Positions 1 through 8,244 of a DNA stretch of 64,000 nucleotides are shown in pieces; the first letter of the stretch is position 1; every line of letters begins with the position of its first letter. The translations under genes were made by a program, and so were the position numbers. This DNA comes from Ectothiorhodosinus mongolicus (GTDB lineage Bacteria; Pseudomonadota; Gammaproteobacteria; Ectothiorhodospirales; Ectothiorhodospiraceae): contig NZ_CP023018.1 of assembly GCF_022406875.1 (NCBI RefSeq), forward strand, positions 942,686 to 1,006,685, in the 5' to 3' direction. The notes under the pieces were generated by a model. The model was not told the DNA's origin, searched no databases, and was given only the letters and a program-made list of their open reading frames with translations.

Positions 1-33
1 ACGCGCGGGGCGATACAAACTCAGAAAACCCAT
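1..33 (-). CDS. Possible start of a downstream gene, cut by the window edge
   Basis: An ATG at 33 on the minus strand opens a frame that stays open to the window edge (11 codons, beginning M-G-F-L-S-L-Y-R-P). An AGGGG lies about 11 bases upstream, and the ORF starts just after the crcB stop at 35. That fits the next gene of the same operon, but too little is visible to name a product, and it could be chance. Confidence 0.25.
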   Translation of the reverse strand, partial: MGFLSLYRPAR

Positions 34-34
34 A

Positions 35-427
35 TTACTTACAGCCCCTTCGAAAACCGATATGCGCCGCTACAACCCATACCGTCAGGGATGTAGCGAG
101 ATATAAGCCGGCAAAACCATACTGTTGCTCAAGCAAAAAGCTAAGCAACTCCAAACTGAAAAACGAAAATGTTGTTAATCCGCCGCAAAACCCAGCCATC
201 ACAAACTGCTGAGTTGCCGTTGAATGTTGGAATGCATGCAGCGGATGTTGCAGGCGACCAGCATACCAGCCAATCAAGCCGGAGCCTAAGACGTTGGCAA
301 GCAAGGTTCCCCAGATAGCACCCGGCAGACCACTACTCAACAGCACAATTACCAGCACATAGCGCAAACCTGCACCCAAAGCACTGCCTAGGGCCACCGC
401 GGTGAGAATCTGCCACCGCGTGCTCAT
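35..427 (-). CDS. crcB: Fluoride channel FluC/CrcB, copy 1
   Basis: Small membrane protein of the Fluc family, which exports fluoride passively from the cytoplasm as a dual-topology dimer. I chose the ATG at 427 because it gives a 130-residue protein of family length starting M-S-T-R-W; the frame stays open upstream but that part does not look like CrcB. Four hydrophobic helices are visible. Family motifs are seen: GSALGAGLRY near the N-terminus, WGTLLANVLGS in helix 2, and GFCGGLTTFSFFSLE around the helix break that lines the pore. Its start overlaps the stop of the second crcB gene by four bases (ATGA), so the two are translationally coupled. Confidence 0.93.
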   Translation of the reverse strand: MSTRWQILTAVALGSALGAGLRYVLVIVLLSSGLPGAIWGTLLANVLGSGLIGWYAGRLQHPLHAFQHSTATQQFVMAGFCGGLTTFSFFSLELLSFLLEQQYGFAGLYLATSLTVWVVAAHIGFRRGCK

Positions 428-831
428 GCCGTTGTCCCAGAGAAGAGCAGTGCAACCACAGCAAACCCTAATGCCGCGGCGCCGACACACAAGCAAACGG
501 ATAAAAGCACATTGGCCAACGCAGCGGCCCGAGCCCCTTTTTGTAACAAAGTTAGGGTCTGGAGACTGAAGGACGATACCGTGGTGTAACTGCCCAAGAC
601 CCCTATCGCGAAAAAGGCCCAAGCTGTCGAAGGCAGCAGCGTGTCACCCACCATCGCTATCGCTGCCAAGGCGCCGATAAGCAGGGCGCCAGTGACGTTG
701 ACCACCAAAGTGCCCCAAGGAAAGTTGCTTCCTAAGAGTCTCGTGACGGTTTCATTGAGTAGCACACGGGCGACACCGCCGAGCGCGCCGCCGAGCATCA
801 CTAACCCCAGATGAAAAACGCTGAATTCCAA
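424..831 (-). CDS. crcB: Fluoride channel FluC/CrcB, copy 2
   Basis: Second Fluc-family fluoride channel subunit, with four hydrophobic helices, GGALGGVARVLLNE near the N-terminus, PWGTLVVNVTGA in helix 2 and GVLGSYTTVSSFSLQTL at the pore break. The frame is open to a GTG at 873, but a TTG at 831 preceded by AAAGGG at good spacing gives about 135 residues, nearer the family norm of about 125, so I prefer it. It is upstream of and overlaps copy 1. Tandem crcB pairs often encode two subunits that assemble as an antiparallel heterodimer; whether these two do so is inference. Confidence 0.88.
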   Translation of the reverse strand: MEFSVFHLGLVMLGGALGGVARVLLNETVTRLLGSNFPWGTLVVNVTGALLIGALAAIAMVGDTLLPSTAWAFFAIGVLGSYTTVSSFSLQTLTLLQKGARAAALANVLLSVCLCVGAAALGFAVVALLFSGTTA

Positions 832-904
832 GTCAACCCTTTGGCGTGAGCAATCGCCTAGGGATTTTCGCACAACCCGCTTGCGGTCTTGTAATCGATA
901 CCTA

Positions 905-934
905 TTGACCTGCTACTTGAAAGTTATGTTATAA
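905..934 (+). promoter_or_regulatory. Candidate sigma70 promoter of the zinc operon
   Basis: TTGACC at 905-910 matches the -35 box (5 of 6). With 18 bases between, TTATAA at 929-934 could act as the -10 box. This -10 lies inside the Zur-like palindrome, so a bound repressor would block it. Assigned by eye only. Confidence 0.4.
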
Positions 935-940
935 CATTTA
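923..940. promoter_or_regulatory. Zur-like operator
   Basis: The sequence GTTATGTTATAACATTTA contains a perfect 12-base palindrome (926-937). It closely resembles the proteobacterial Zur consensus that is built from ATGTTATAACAT-type half sites. It lies 28 bases before the start of a His-rich outer membrane protein and a metal ABC transporter, which is where a zinc-responsive repressor site is expected. Zur itself is not in the window. Confidence 0.72.
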
Positions 941-967
941 ATTCGAATTCAACCTTGGGGATTACTC

Positions 968-2227
968 ATGCAGAAAAAGCGTTCATTCAAACTCGCGCCA
1001 CTGGCAGGCGCGGTGGGGCTGGTATTTGCCGGCGCGCAGGTCAGTACCGCTAACGAGCTGGATTTGGATATTTCACTGATCATCGATGCGGTGTACTTCA
1101 ACACCTTAAGCACAGGCAATGAATCCCCGGCAGGCTTCAGTAGCGGGCATCACCATCATGGCCATAGCCATGATCACGGCCACGGTCACAGCCATGGTTT
1201 TGATGAAGGCTTCAACATGGGGCACTCGGAAATCTCTATCGAAGGCACCCTCGGCGGCGCCCTAAAAGGCGTCCTGATGCTCGGCTTTAACGATAAAGAA
1301 GTGGAAGTCGAGGAAGCTTATCTGCAGACCTTAGGACTACCCAATGGCTTGCAGCTGAAAGCGGGTAAGTTCCTCTCGGGCATTGGCTACATCAACAGCC
1401 AGCACGGACATGATTGGGACTTCGTGGATCGTCCGCTGTTGAACGAGTATCTGTTTGGCGATCATGGCCTGCAGGAAACCGGCATTCAGGCCACTTGGTT
1501 GGCCCCCACTGATACCTACACTTTGTTTGGCCTTGAGCTCTTGCAGGGCGAAACCAGTGGTGTGGCCAACTACATCGGCTCGCAAGGTGATGGACGCATC
1601 CTCAAAGACGTCAGCGGCCCCCGCCTGGTTACGGGCTTCGTGAAATTTGCCCCTGATTTGGGCGATGCCAACGCCGCTCAATTCGGACTTTCCGGCGGCT
1701 ATGCTCGCAGTTATCAAAATACCCGTGAGCATTCGTTGCGCAATGAGGACTGGGATGGCACGGCTTGGTTTGCTGGCGTTGACGGCGTATTCAAGCACGA
1801 TGCTGGCCGCAGCTATGGCCATGGCGATTGGCGTTTGCAAGGTGAGTATTTTTATCGTGCGCAGGATGTGGACCGTCGCGATGTGGCATTCGAGGGGAGT
1901 GCGGTGTCCAATGTTCAAAGTTTCACCAACAAACAAGATGGACTCTACATCCAAGGGGTTTATGGCATCGCTCCTCGTTGGGAAGCTGGCTTGCGCGCCG
2001 AGGCGCTGGGCTTTACCAATAAAGTCGGTCGAGGAGACGGTAAAACTGAAGATACATCCTACCGCTACAGTGCTCAGCTGACTTTCCGCCCCATGGAGCC
2101 GGTGTTCCTGAGGGCGCAGCTCAGCAGTATCGACTTTGCCGATGACGACCACAGCCACGGCAATGGCTTGGAATTCATGTTGCAACTGAATGTGGCTCTG
2201 GGTGCGCATGGCGCACATCGCTTCTGA
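968..2227 (+). CDS. Zinc-regulated outer membrane beta-barrel protein with His-rich loop
   Basis: A 419-residue protein with a Sec signal peptide (basic start, hydrophobic stretch, likely cleavage after STA at about residue 28). A histidine cluster at residues 61-76 (HHHHGHSHDHGHGHSH) follows. The rest is rich in alternating hydrophobic and polar residues and ends in an aromatic residue (HRF), as outer membrane beta-barrels do. Homologues are commonly annotated as zinc-regulated TonB-dependent receptors, but the plug domain is not evident and the length suits a porin-like barrel. It probably passes zinc across the outer membrane, with the His loop capturing the metal. It is first in an operon with a binding protein, ATPase and permease, behind a Zur-like site. 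Confidence 0.75.
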   Translation: MQKKRSFKLAPLAGAVGLVFAGAQVSTANELDLDISLIIDAVYFNTLSTGNESPAGFSSGHHHHGHSHDHGHGHSHGFDEGFNMGHSEISIEGTLGGALKGVLMLGFNDKEVEVEEAYLQTLGLPNGLQLKAGKFLSGIGYINSQHGHDWDFVDRPLLNEYLFGDHGLQETGIQATWLAPTDTYTLFGLELLQGETSGVANYIGSQGDGRILKDVSGPRLVTGFVKFAPDLGDANAAQFGLSGGYARSYQNTREHSLRNEDWDGTAWFAGVDGVFKHDAGRSYGHGDWRLQGEYFYRAQDVDRRDVAFEGSAVSNVQSFTNKQDGLYIQGVYGIAPRWEAGLRAEALGFTNKVGRGDGKTEDTSYRYSAQLTFRPMEPVFLRAQLSSIDFADDDHSHGNGLEFMLQLNVALGAHGAHRF

Positions 2228-2243
2228 GCCAAGGAGTGAACTA

Positions 2244-3161
2244 TTGACTCATCTTCTGCCGAAAACTTTGCCCAGCCTTGTGCTGGGCATTTTTTTACTA
2301 CTGTTGATCTGGGCGTTACCCGGAACGGTCGTAGCGCAAGGACTGCAAATCGTCACCACCACCTCGACCTTGGGCATGCTGGCCCGAGAAATCGGTGGCG
2401 ATGCGGTGCAGGTTCGTGTGCTGGCGCCGCCGGATCGTGACCCCCACTATCTGGATGCACGCCCCAGCTTCATGGCAGCGCTTAGGCGTGCCGACCTGCT
2501 GGTGGAAATGGGTGCCGATCTAGAAGAGGGCTGGTTACCGGTGGTGCAAACCAGCGCTGGGAACCCGCGCATCCTCAACGGCCGCGAGGGACATTTTAAG
2601 GCCTCTTCCCATCTGCAACTGCGCCGTTCCATCACCATGGATGGCCCCAATCTGGGTCATGTCCATGCCGAGGGCAATCCTCATTTTCACGTGGACCCGC
2701 TGCGCATTGCCGCTGTGGCTATGCCTTTGGCAGCGCATATGGGCACGCTCGCCCCCCAACAAGAGTCCGCCTTCATGGCCCGCGCCGAACAAATAGCCAT
2801 GCGCATTCGCAGCCATGCGGCAGAACTTCGCGAGCAGGTCAGTGTGGGACGCTTGTTAATGACCTATCACGAAGATCTAGACTACCTGGAGGAATGGCTG
2901 CCGGTGGCCTTGGTTGGTCATTTGGAGCCGCTGCCCGGCATTCCACCCTCGGCGCGGCATTTGCGCACTTTGGTGACCGAACTGGCTGAACTGCGCCCCG
3001 GGGTGGTCATCCATGCCGAGTATCAGCCCGCACGCGGCGCCCGATTCTTGCAGCAAGAGCTGGGTTGGGAGGCAAAGTCCGTGCGCATGGAGCCCCCGGC
3101 TGATGCACGGCTGGAGGATTATCTGGATCTGATGCAACATTGGGTCGATGCGCTCAAGTAA
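2244..3161 (+). CDS. Zinc ABC transporter, periplasmic binding protein (ZnuA-like)
   Basis: Cluster A-I metal-binding protein of about 305 residues. The frame runs upstream into the previous gene. The TTG at 2244 is chosen because AAGGAG lies seven bases before it and because it gives a proper signal peptide ending VVAQG near residue 32. Expected metal ligands are visible: H68 in DPHYL, H147 in GNPHFH, H209 in TYHEDL, and E259 in IHAEY in place of the more usual aspartate. The region 131-149 has extra histidines but no long His loop. It would deliver zinc to the ATPase and permease encoded directly downstream. Confidence 0.87.
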   Translation: MTHLLPKTLPSLVLGIFLLLLIWALPGTVVAQGLQIVTTTSTLGMLAREIGGDAVQVRVLAPPDRDPHYLDARPSFMAALRRADLLVEMGADLEEGWLPVVQTSAGNPRILNGREGHFKASSHLQLRRSITMDGPNLGHVHAEGNPHFHVDPLRIAAVAMPLAAHMGTLAPQQESAFMARAEQIAMRIRSHAAELREQVSVGRLLMTYHEDLDYLEEWLPVALVGHLEPLPGIPPSARHLRTLVTELAELRPGVVIHAEYQPARGARFLQQELGWEAKSVRMEPPADARLEDYLDLMQHWVDALK

Positions 3162-3744
3162 CGTGTCGCCGAGCCCCTTGCTGCAAGTGCAGCAGGGGGT
3201 ATTTGGGTTTTCCAAAGCCGTATTCGGGCCAGTGACACTGAGCTTACAACGGGGCGACTGCTTGAGCTTGATGTCGCCCAACGGCAGCGGCAAGTCGCTG
3301 CTGCTACAAACCTTGGCCGGCAAACTGTCCTTACTCCAAGGTCAACTCATCCATGCTGCGGATCTGAAGTTTGGATTTTTGGCACAAGAGCATGCACGAC
3401 CCCGACCTTGGCCGCTATCCAGCGAAGACTGGCTGGTATTGATGGGGTCTGACCCCTTTAGTCATCCCCTGTTAGATCGCCTGAGGGGCCGTCGGCTGGA
3501 TCAATTAAGCGGCGGCCAGTGGCAGTTTTTGCGCTTGGCATCGGTGTTGAATCTGCCGGTGCCCCTATTGCTGCTGGATGAACCTGCCAACCATCTCGAT
3601 ACTGAGGTGCGCGATGCCAGCATCGAGCTTATTCAGCAGTGCTCGGCGGGTAAAGTGGTGTTGATGTCCACACATGACGCTGATTTTGCCGCCGCCGTGG
3701 GATTTCCCATCACCTCGGTCAGTGCTTTGGTGGATCAATCGTGA
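3148..3744 (+). CDS. Zinc ABC transporter, ATP-binding protein (ZnuC-like)
   Basis: Short ABC ATPase of 198 residues that energises the metal importer. Walker A reads SPNGSGKS, signature LSGGQ, Walker B LLLLDEP followed by the D-loop NHLD, and the switch histidine is in STHD. The first glycine of the P-loop (GxxGxGKS) is a serine here, a mild departure. The gene overlaps the binding-protein gene by 14 bases and the permease start overlaps its stop. A GTG at 3163 is an alternative start. ZnuC proteins are usually longer (about 250), so this one lacks a C-terminal extension. Confidence 0.82.
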   Translation: MRSSNVSPSPLLQVQQGVFGFSKAVFGPVTLSLQRGDCLSLMSPNGSGKSLLLQTLAGKLSLLQGQLIHAADLKFGFLAQEHARPRPWPLSSEDWLVLMGSDPFSHPLLDRLRGRRLDQLSGGQWQFLRLASVLNLPVPLLLLDEPANHLDTEVRDASIELIQQCSAGKVVLMSTHDADFAAAVGFPITSVSALVDQS

Positions 3745-4520
3745 GCATGTGGTGGATGGCATTTGCCACTGGCTTAGGCATGGCAGCGGTGCTGGGGCTG
3801 GCCAGTGCCGGGTTGTTTCTGCGGGGTTCCATTTGGCAAGCACTGGCGGTGAGTCAATGGTCGGCGCTGGGCGGCGTGTTTGCCAGCACCCTGGCCCTAC
3901 CGATACTGCCTGTGGCGCTAGGAACCGCCGCCTTGGCGATTGCTTTTTTGCATTGGAAAAATGATGCGCAGCGTTGGCCCATGCTGCTGTTTCTGGGGGG
4001 TATCGCGGGCGTGATGTTACTGGCCGGTAACTTTGGTCAAGCTGAGCTGGCGGCAGCGCGCTGGGCCGAGGGCCAATTGTATTTTGTGACGCGTGATTTG
4101 AGCCTAGTGGCGCTCTTAGTACTAGTCGCTAGTGCGATTCTCTTCCCGCGGCTGTTGCGACAATGGTTGCTCACTCAGGCTGGGCCTGATCTTGGCAAAG
4201 GAACTCGCCTGAGTCTGAGTGCGCTGCTTCTTGAGGCCAGCTGGTGGACGTGTGTGATTGTCTTGGGGACGGTCACCATGGGCCTACCTGCCTCACTCGC
4301 GTTATTACTGTTACCGGCTTGGGCGGCGACGCCCATCGCCCGCCACGCCCGCGGCTTTGTGCTGACATCGTTGGTGATTGCAGTCTTCAGCTATGTGCTT
4401 GCGTGGTTCACGGCCCTGTATTTCGACCAAGCTTTTGCCCCTGTTTTGGTGGCCTGCTTAATACTGATCACCGCTGTCATGCATTTGGGCCGACGCCTAA
4501 ACATCGTGCCCGGAGCTTGA
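3741..4520 (+). CDS. Zinc ABC transporter, permease (ZnuB-like)
   Basis: Inner membrane protein of 259 residues with about eight hydrophobic helices, of the ABC-3 metal permease type. It starts with GTG overlapping the stop of the ATPase gene (GTGA), with ATG two codons later. A loop near residue 165 (LSLSALLLEASWW) sits where the ATPase docking segment is expected. Function is inferred from fold, length and its place as the last gene of the zinc operon. Substrate could be another divalent metal, but the His-rich partner and Zur-like site favour zinc. Confidence 0.8.
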   Translation: MSMWWMAFATGLGMAAVLGLASAGLFLRGSIWQALAVSQWSALGGVFASTLALPILPVALGTAALAIAFLHWKNDAQRWPMLLFLGGIAGVMLLAGNFGQAELAAARWAEGQLYFVTRDLSLVALLVLVASAILFPRLLRQWLLTQAGPDLGKGTRLSLSALLLEASWWTCVIVLGTVTMGLPASLALLLLPAWAATPIARHARGFVLTSLVIAVFSYVLAWFTALYFDQAFAPVLVACLILITAVMHLGRRLNIVPGA

Positions 4521-4539
4521 TTCAGGCTAAGATGGGGGC

Positions 4540-5877
4540 ATGTCAGCCCCCAGCAAACCGCCCGCCTCGCCACGTGGCAAGGCTGTTCCTAGCTCGCGCC
4601 TGAGCCGGCTCTGGCACCTGGGCATGGCCACCGGTTCGTTGGCAGCAGGCCTTGGCACCAAAGGCTTAATGGAAATCAGTCGCCGCCAACCCAGTCAGCG
4701 CGGTCCAATCGAACTAGCACCGGCACAAATGCGCCGCTTTACCGAAAGACTGGCGCAGATGCGCGGCGCAGTGATGAAGATGGGCCAGTTGATGTCCATG
4801 GATGGCAGTGATCTGCTGAGTCCAGAGATCGCGGAAATACTGGGCACTTTGCGTCATGATGCCGAGCCCATGCCGCTGGGCCAGTTGGCTGCCACATTGA
4901 AGAATGCCTATGGAAAAGGCTGGGAAAGCGGTTTTGTGCAGATGCAACTCCAGCCCATTGCCGCAGCCTCGATTGGCCAAGTGCATCGAGTGAAAACTGC
5001 TGATGGGCGGGAACTGGCACTGAAAATCCAGTTTCCCGGCGTGCGCCGCAGTATCGATAGCGATATCCGCAACCTACGTTTTTTATTGACCACCTTTCCA
5101 CTGCTGCCGCGCGACTTGGATATTGCACCGATGCTTGAAGAGGCTCGCCTGATGCTGCATCGTGAGACCGACTATGGGGCAGAAGCTGATGCCATGCGGC
5201 GCTACGCGGATCGAGTTGGTACGCATGAGCATCTACGCGTACCGCGCCCCCATGAAGATCTGACCACCCCGGAAATTTTGGCGATGGATTTTTTGCAGGG
5301 GGAGTCAGTCGAGCGCGTCATGCAACAGGGCGCTGAGCGTCAGCATCGGGATTTGATCGCGCAGCTGCTGGTGGAACTGAGTTTTCGTGAGCTCTTTGAA
5401 TTCGGCTTGGTACAGACCGATCCCAATTTTGCCAATTATCTGTATGACCGGCCGACTCGGCGGCTCAGCCTGCTGGATTTCGGCGCTGCGCAAAGTGTTG
5501 AAGCGCAGTGGGTGGAATGCTATCGCCAGCTCGCGCGTGCGGCGCGGGCCGATGACCGAGCGGGTATTCGCGAGGGCTGTGAAGCGCTGGGCTATATCGA
5601 TGCGCACACGCCACGCGAGGATGCCAACGAGATGATCGATTTGCTGCGACTCTCAGGGGAGCCGGTCAGACAATCCGGAGCCTATGACTTCGGCCAATCT
5701 GATCTGTTCGAGCGCGTCTACTATCGCGGCCGAGAATTATTCATGGACAATCGTTTTCGCCGCACCCCAGTTCCCGGCACCTTGTTTTTGCATCGCAAAT
5801 TCATGGGCACTTTTATGCTTTGTCGTAAACTGCGAGCATCGGTCGATATTCATGGGATGCTGGAGCCCTATTTATGA
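4540..5877 (+). CDS. AarF/UbiB (ABC1/ADCK) family atypical kinase
   Basis: Protein of 445 residues of the ABC1 family, linked to ubiquinone biosynthesis or lipid-linked ATPase roles. Signature elements are in order: KMGQLMS (the KxGQ motif) near residue 81, the Ala-rich loop AAASIGQVH near 144, the lysine of LALKIQFPG near 162, the ExD-like region, TDPNFANYL near 297 and LLDFGAA near 313. Unlike classical UbiB, no C-terminal transmembrane helices are seen. The basic, Ser/Pro-rich N-terminus is not conserved. It overlaps the next gene by four bases (ATGA), so it probably works with that thioredoxin-fold protein. Confidence 0.88.
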   Translation: MSAPSKPPASPRGKAVPSSRLSRLWHLGMATGSLAAGLGTKGLMEISRRQPSQRGPIELAPAQMRRFTERLAQMRGAVMKMGQLMSMDGSDLLSPEIAEILGTLRHDAEPMPLGQLAATLKNAYGKGWESGFVQMQLQPIAAASIGQVHRVKTADGRELALKIQFPGVRRSIDSDIRNLRFLLTTFPLLPRDLDIAPMLEEARLMLHRETDYGAEADAMRRYADRVGTHEHLRVPRPHEDLTTPEILAMDFLQGESVERVMQQGAERQHRDLIAQLLVELSFRELFEFGLVQTDPNFANYLYDRPTRRLSLLDFGAAQSVEAQWVECYRQLARAARADDRAGIREGCEALGYIDAHTPREDANEMIDLLRLSGEPVRQSGAYDFGQSDLFERVYYRGRELFMDNRFRRTPVPGTLFLHRKFMGTFMLCRKLRASVDIHGMLEPYL

Positions 5878-6935
5878 ACAGCATATTAACGCCGATGACA
5901 AAAACGCTCAGCGGCTGGGGTGTGTGCTTATTGGCCACTTTGTTTTTGGTGGCAATGACTCCGGCAGAAGCACGCGAGCGTATCGAATACCCCGAATGGT
6001 TTGTGCAGGGCTTTTACGATCTGCGCGGAGATCTAGAGGCAGCGGGTGATCGCGGCAAACAGGGCATTGCTTTGTTTTTTAGTGCCGAAACCTGCCTGCA
6101 TTGTGTCGCTATGGCGCGGCGTACCTTTCAAGATGAGACCGTGGTAGAGCGCTTTGCGGCGCAATTTGATGTCATGGCCATCGATGTGTTTAGTGATGTC
6201 GATATCACCGATTTATCGGGTGAGCTGATTCGCGCCCGAGAACTGTCAGAGCGAGAACGCGCCACATTCACTCCAACCCTGTTATTCATCAATCAACAAG
6301 GTGAGCGCATGCTGCGTCATGTGGGTTTTGCCGATCCCGAGCGCATGCATTTAATCCTCGACTTTCTGGCCTCAGACTCTTGGCAATCCATGTCTTTGCG
6401 TGAATTTGCTGCACTGGAACAGCCGCCTAGGCCGAGTCCGGCTAGCCCCCATGCCTTAGTGCCCCAATTTCAGCAGGCGCCAGCCGATCTAAACGCCCAG
6501 CGACGCGCCAACCCCAAGCCCGCAGTGGTCTTGTTTAACCGAGATGATTGCGAGGAGTGTCGGCGGCTTAGTCAGCTGATTTTGCAGCATCCCGAGGTGC
6601 AAGCTGAACTTCAGGGTTTCTACACGCTCGAACTCAACAGCGATGCGCTTGGTCAGGTCGTATTGCCCGACGGGCAACATGGCTCGGCACAGTCTTTGGC
6701 CGCCGCGTTGGATTTGACGCATCGTCCGGGTCTGGTATTTTTTGCAGAGGATGGTTCGGAAGCCTTTCGCATGGATAGCACTTGGTTGATTGATCATGAC
6801 GGACATCTGCCTAGCGAAACCCGTGATGATCATTTGCAGAGCTTTTTGGCGCGCCTTGACTATGTGCGAAGCGGGGCTTATCGCGACTGGCCGCAATATC
6901 AGCGCTGGCGGGCACAACGCGATCGCAATGATTAA
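5874..6935 (+). CDS. Periplasmic double thioredoxin-fold protein (SoxW-like)
   Basis: Protein of 353 residues with an N-terminal signal sequence (cleavage near AEA at about 33). It has two thioredoxin-like halves. The first has CLHC at residues 74-77 and a cis-proline at FTPT (134), with the insertion typical of SoxW/DsbE-like proteins. The second has CEEC at 226-229 after FNRDD but no clear cis-proline motif. A Pro-rich linker (184-200) joins them. It probably reduces or isomerises disulfides in the periplasm, which in a sulfur oxidiser might include Sox proteins; that is inference. Its gene is coupled to the upstream AarF gene. The domain pair is unusual. Confidence 0.72.
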   Translation: MNSILTPMTKTLSGWGVCLLATLFLVAMTPAEARERIEYPEWFVQGFYDLRGDLEAAGDRGKQGIALFFSAETCLHCVAMARRTFQDETVVERFAAQFDVMAIDVFSDVDITDLSGELIRARELSERERATFTPTLLFINQQGERMLRHVGFADPERMHLILDFLASDSWQSMSLREFAALEQPPRPSPASPHALVPQFQQAPADLNAQRRANPKPAVVLFNRDDCEECRRLSQLILQHPEVQAELQGFYTLELNSDALGQVVLPDGQHGSAQSLAAALDLTHRPGLVFFAEDGSEAFRMDSTWLIDHDGHLPSETRDDHLQSFLARLDYVRSGAYRDWPQYQRWRAQRDRND

Positions 6936-6946
6936 TTCTGCTTAAG

Positions 6947-6970
6947 CCGTAGCAAATTGCTAAGGTTTTT
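6947..6970 (+). terminator. Possible rho-independent terminator
   Basis: An imperfect inverted repeat (CCGTAGC, short A/T loop, GCTAAGG) at 6947-6965 is followed by five T. It lies 12 bases after the double-thioredoxin stop and before the next GTG start. The stem is short, so this may be weak. Confidence 0.4.
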
Positions 6971-7020
6971 GTATGATGGGACACAGTTGATGAAGATCCA
7001 CCGTTTCAGGGGTGTTTTGA

Positions 7021-8244
7021 GTGAGCGCTGAACACGAACAGGCGATTGTGCTGCCAGAGGCCAGAGCCTCATGGTTGGCTTTGGCCATTTATCGTTATTT
7101 CAAGGATTTTCGCTACGGCACACTGCGTTTTCGCGTCGATGGCCAGAATTATCTGATTGAAGGGGCCGAACCCGGGCCCGAAGCCCATATCCACCTGCAC
7201 AATCCCATGCGCGTTTTGAAAAAAGTCGCGCGCCGCGGAGACACGGGCCTGGCTGAGGCTTACATGGATGGTGACTGGGACTCAGGCAACCTGACGGAAC
7301 TGTTGTTTTGGGGTGCGCGCAATTTTCATTCGCTGAGTGAGACCCTAGGAGCCAAGGGCCTGGTGCGCTGGGTGCTGCGCTTAAAACACATGCTGCGCAG
7401 CAATACGCGCAAGGGAAGCAGACGCAACATCGAAGCGCATTACGATCTAGGTAATGATTTTTATGCGCAATGGCTGGACCCCAGCATGACCTACTCCAGC
7501 GCCCTCTTCAAACATGAAGATGAGCCATTGGAGCAAGCGCAAACCAACAAATATGCGCGCTTGCTAGAGTCTTTAAATGCCAAGCCCGGCGACCATATTC
7601 TTGAGGTTGGCTGCGGCTGGGGTGGCTTTGCTGAGTACGCCGCCAAGCAGGGCATGCGCGTCACCGGCATTACTTTATCGCGCGAACAACTGGCTTGGGC
7701 CCGTGAGCGTATGGCCAAGGCAGGTCTTAGCGATCGAGTGGATTTACGACTGCAGGATTACCGCGATCTGAACGAACGGTTTGATCACGTAGTCAGCATC
7801 GAGATGTTCGAAGCGGTGGGTGAGGCCTATTGGGGCACTTATTTCAAAATGCTGCACAAAGTGATTCGCCCAGGTGGCCGCATCGCCTTGCAGATAATCA
7901 CCATCAATGACAAAGATTTTGAGACCTACCGACTGTCAGCAGATTTCATTCAGCTGTACATTTTTCCCGGCGGCATGCTGCCCTCACCGGGTGTTTTGCG
8001 CCAACTGGTCGATGAAAAAGGGTTTACGCAAATCGCCTGTGATTGTTTTGGACAAGACTATGCCCAAACATTGGCACAATGGCATGAACGCTGTAACGCC
8101 CATGCCGCGGCTATTCGTGACCGCTTTGATGAGCGCTTTTTGAGAATGTGGCGATACTATCTGTCCTATTGCGAAGCCGGTTTTCGGGATGGGTGTATCG
8201 ATCTGTGTCAGCTGGTACTGCAAAAACCGCAAGCTGCGACATAA
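7021..8244 (+). CDS. Cyclopropane-fatty-acyl-phospholipid synthase family methyltransferase
   Basis: SAM-dependent enzyme of 407 residues that acts on unsaturated acyl chains of membrane phospholipids. It starts with GTG after AGGGG. N-terminal lipid-binding region, then NIEAHYDLGNDFY near residue 139 and YSSALF near 160. The SAM-binding glycine loop is EVGCGWGGF near 196, followed by GITLSREQ, and the conserved SIEMFEAVG near 260 holds the bicarbonate-binding glutamate. It heads a run of four same-strand genes (MFS protein, DUF3833 lipoprotein, chalcone-isomerase-like protein). Those partners recur near this enzyme subtype in Proteobacteria, where variants make modified or furan-type fatty acids. 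Confidence 0.9.
   Translation: MSAEHEQAIVLPEARASWLALAIYRYFKDFRYGTLRFRVDGQNYLIEGAEPGPEAHIHLHNPMRVLKKVARRGDTGLAEAYMDGDWDSGNLTELLFWGARNFHSLSETLGAKGLVRWVLRLKHMLRSNTRKGSRRNIEAHYDLGNDFYAQWLDPSMTYSSALFKHEDEPLEQAQTNKYARLLESLNAKPGDHILEVGCGWGGFAEYAAKQGMRVTGITLSREQLAWARERMAKAGLSDRVDLRLQDYRDLNERFDHVVSIEMFEAVGEAYWGTYFKMLHKVIRPGGRIALQIITINDKDFETYRLSADFIQLYIFPGGMLPSPGVLRQLVDEKGFTQIACDCFGQDYAQTLAQWHERCNAHAAAIRDRFDERFLRMWRYYLSYCEAGFRDGCIDLCQLVLQKPQAAT

Noticed and set aside
1114..1200. Simple tandem repeat at the CAT/CAC-rich stretch
   Set aside because: The repetition is imperfect and explained by His/Gly/Ser/Asp codons of the metal-binding loop.
1337..2218. Long antisense ORF (293 codons) under the zinc outer membrane protein
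   Set aside because: The sense frame has a signal peptide, barrel pattern, Zur-like site and operon partners; the antisense product has no recognisable domain.
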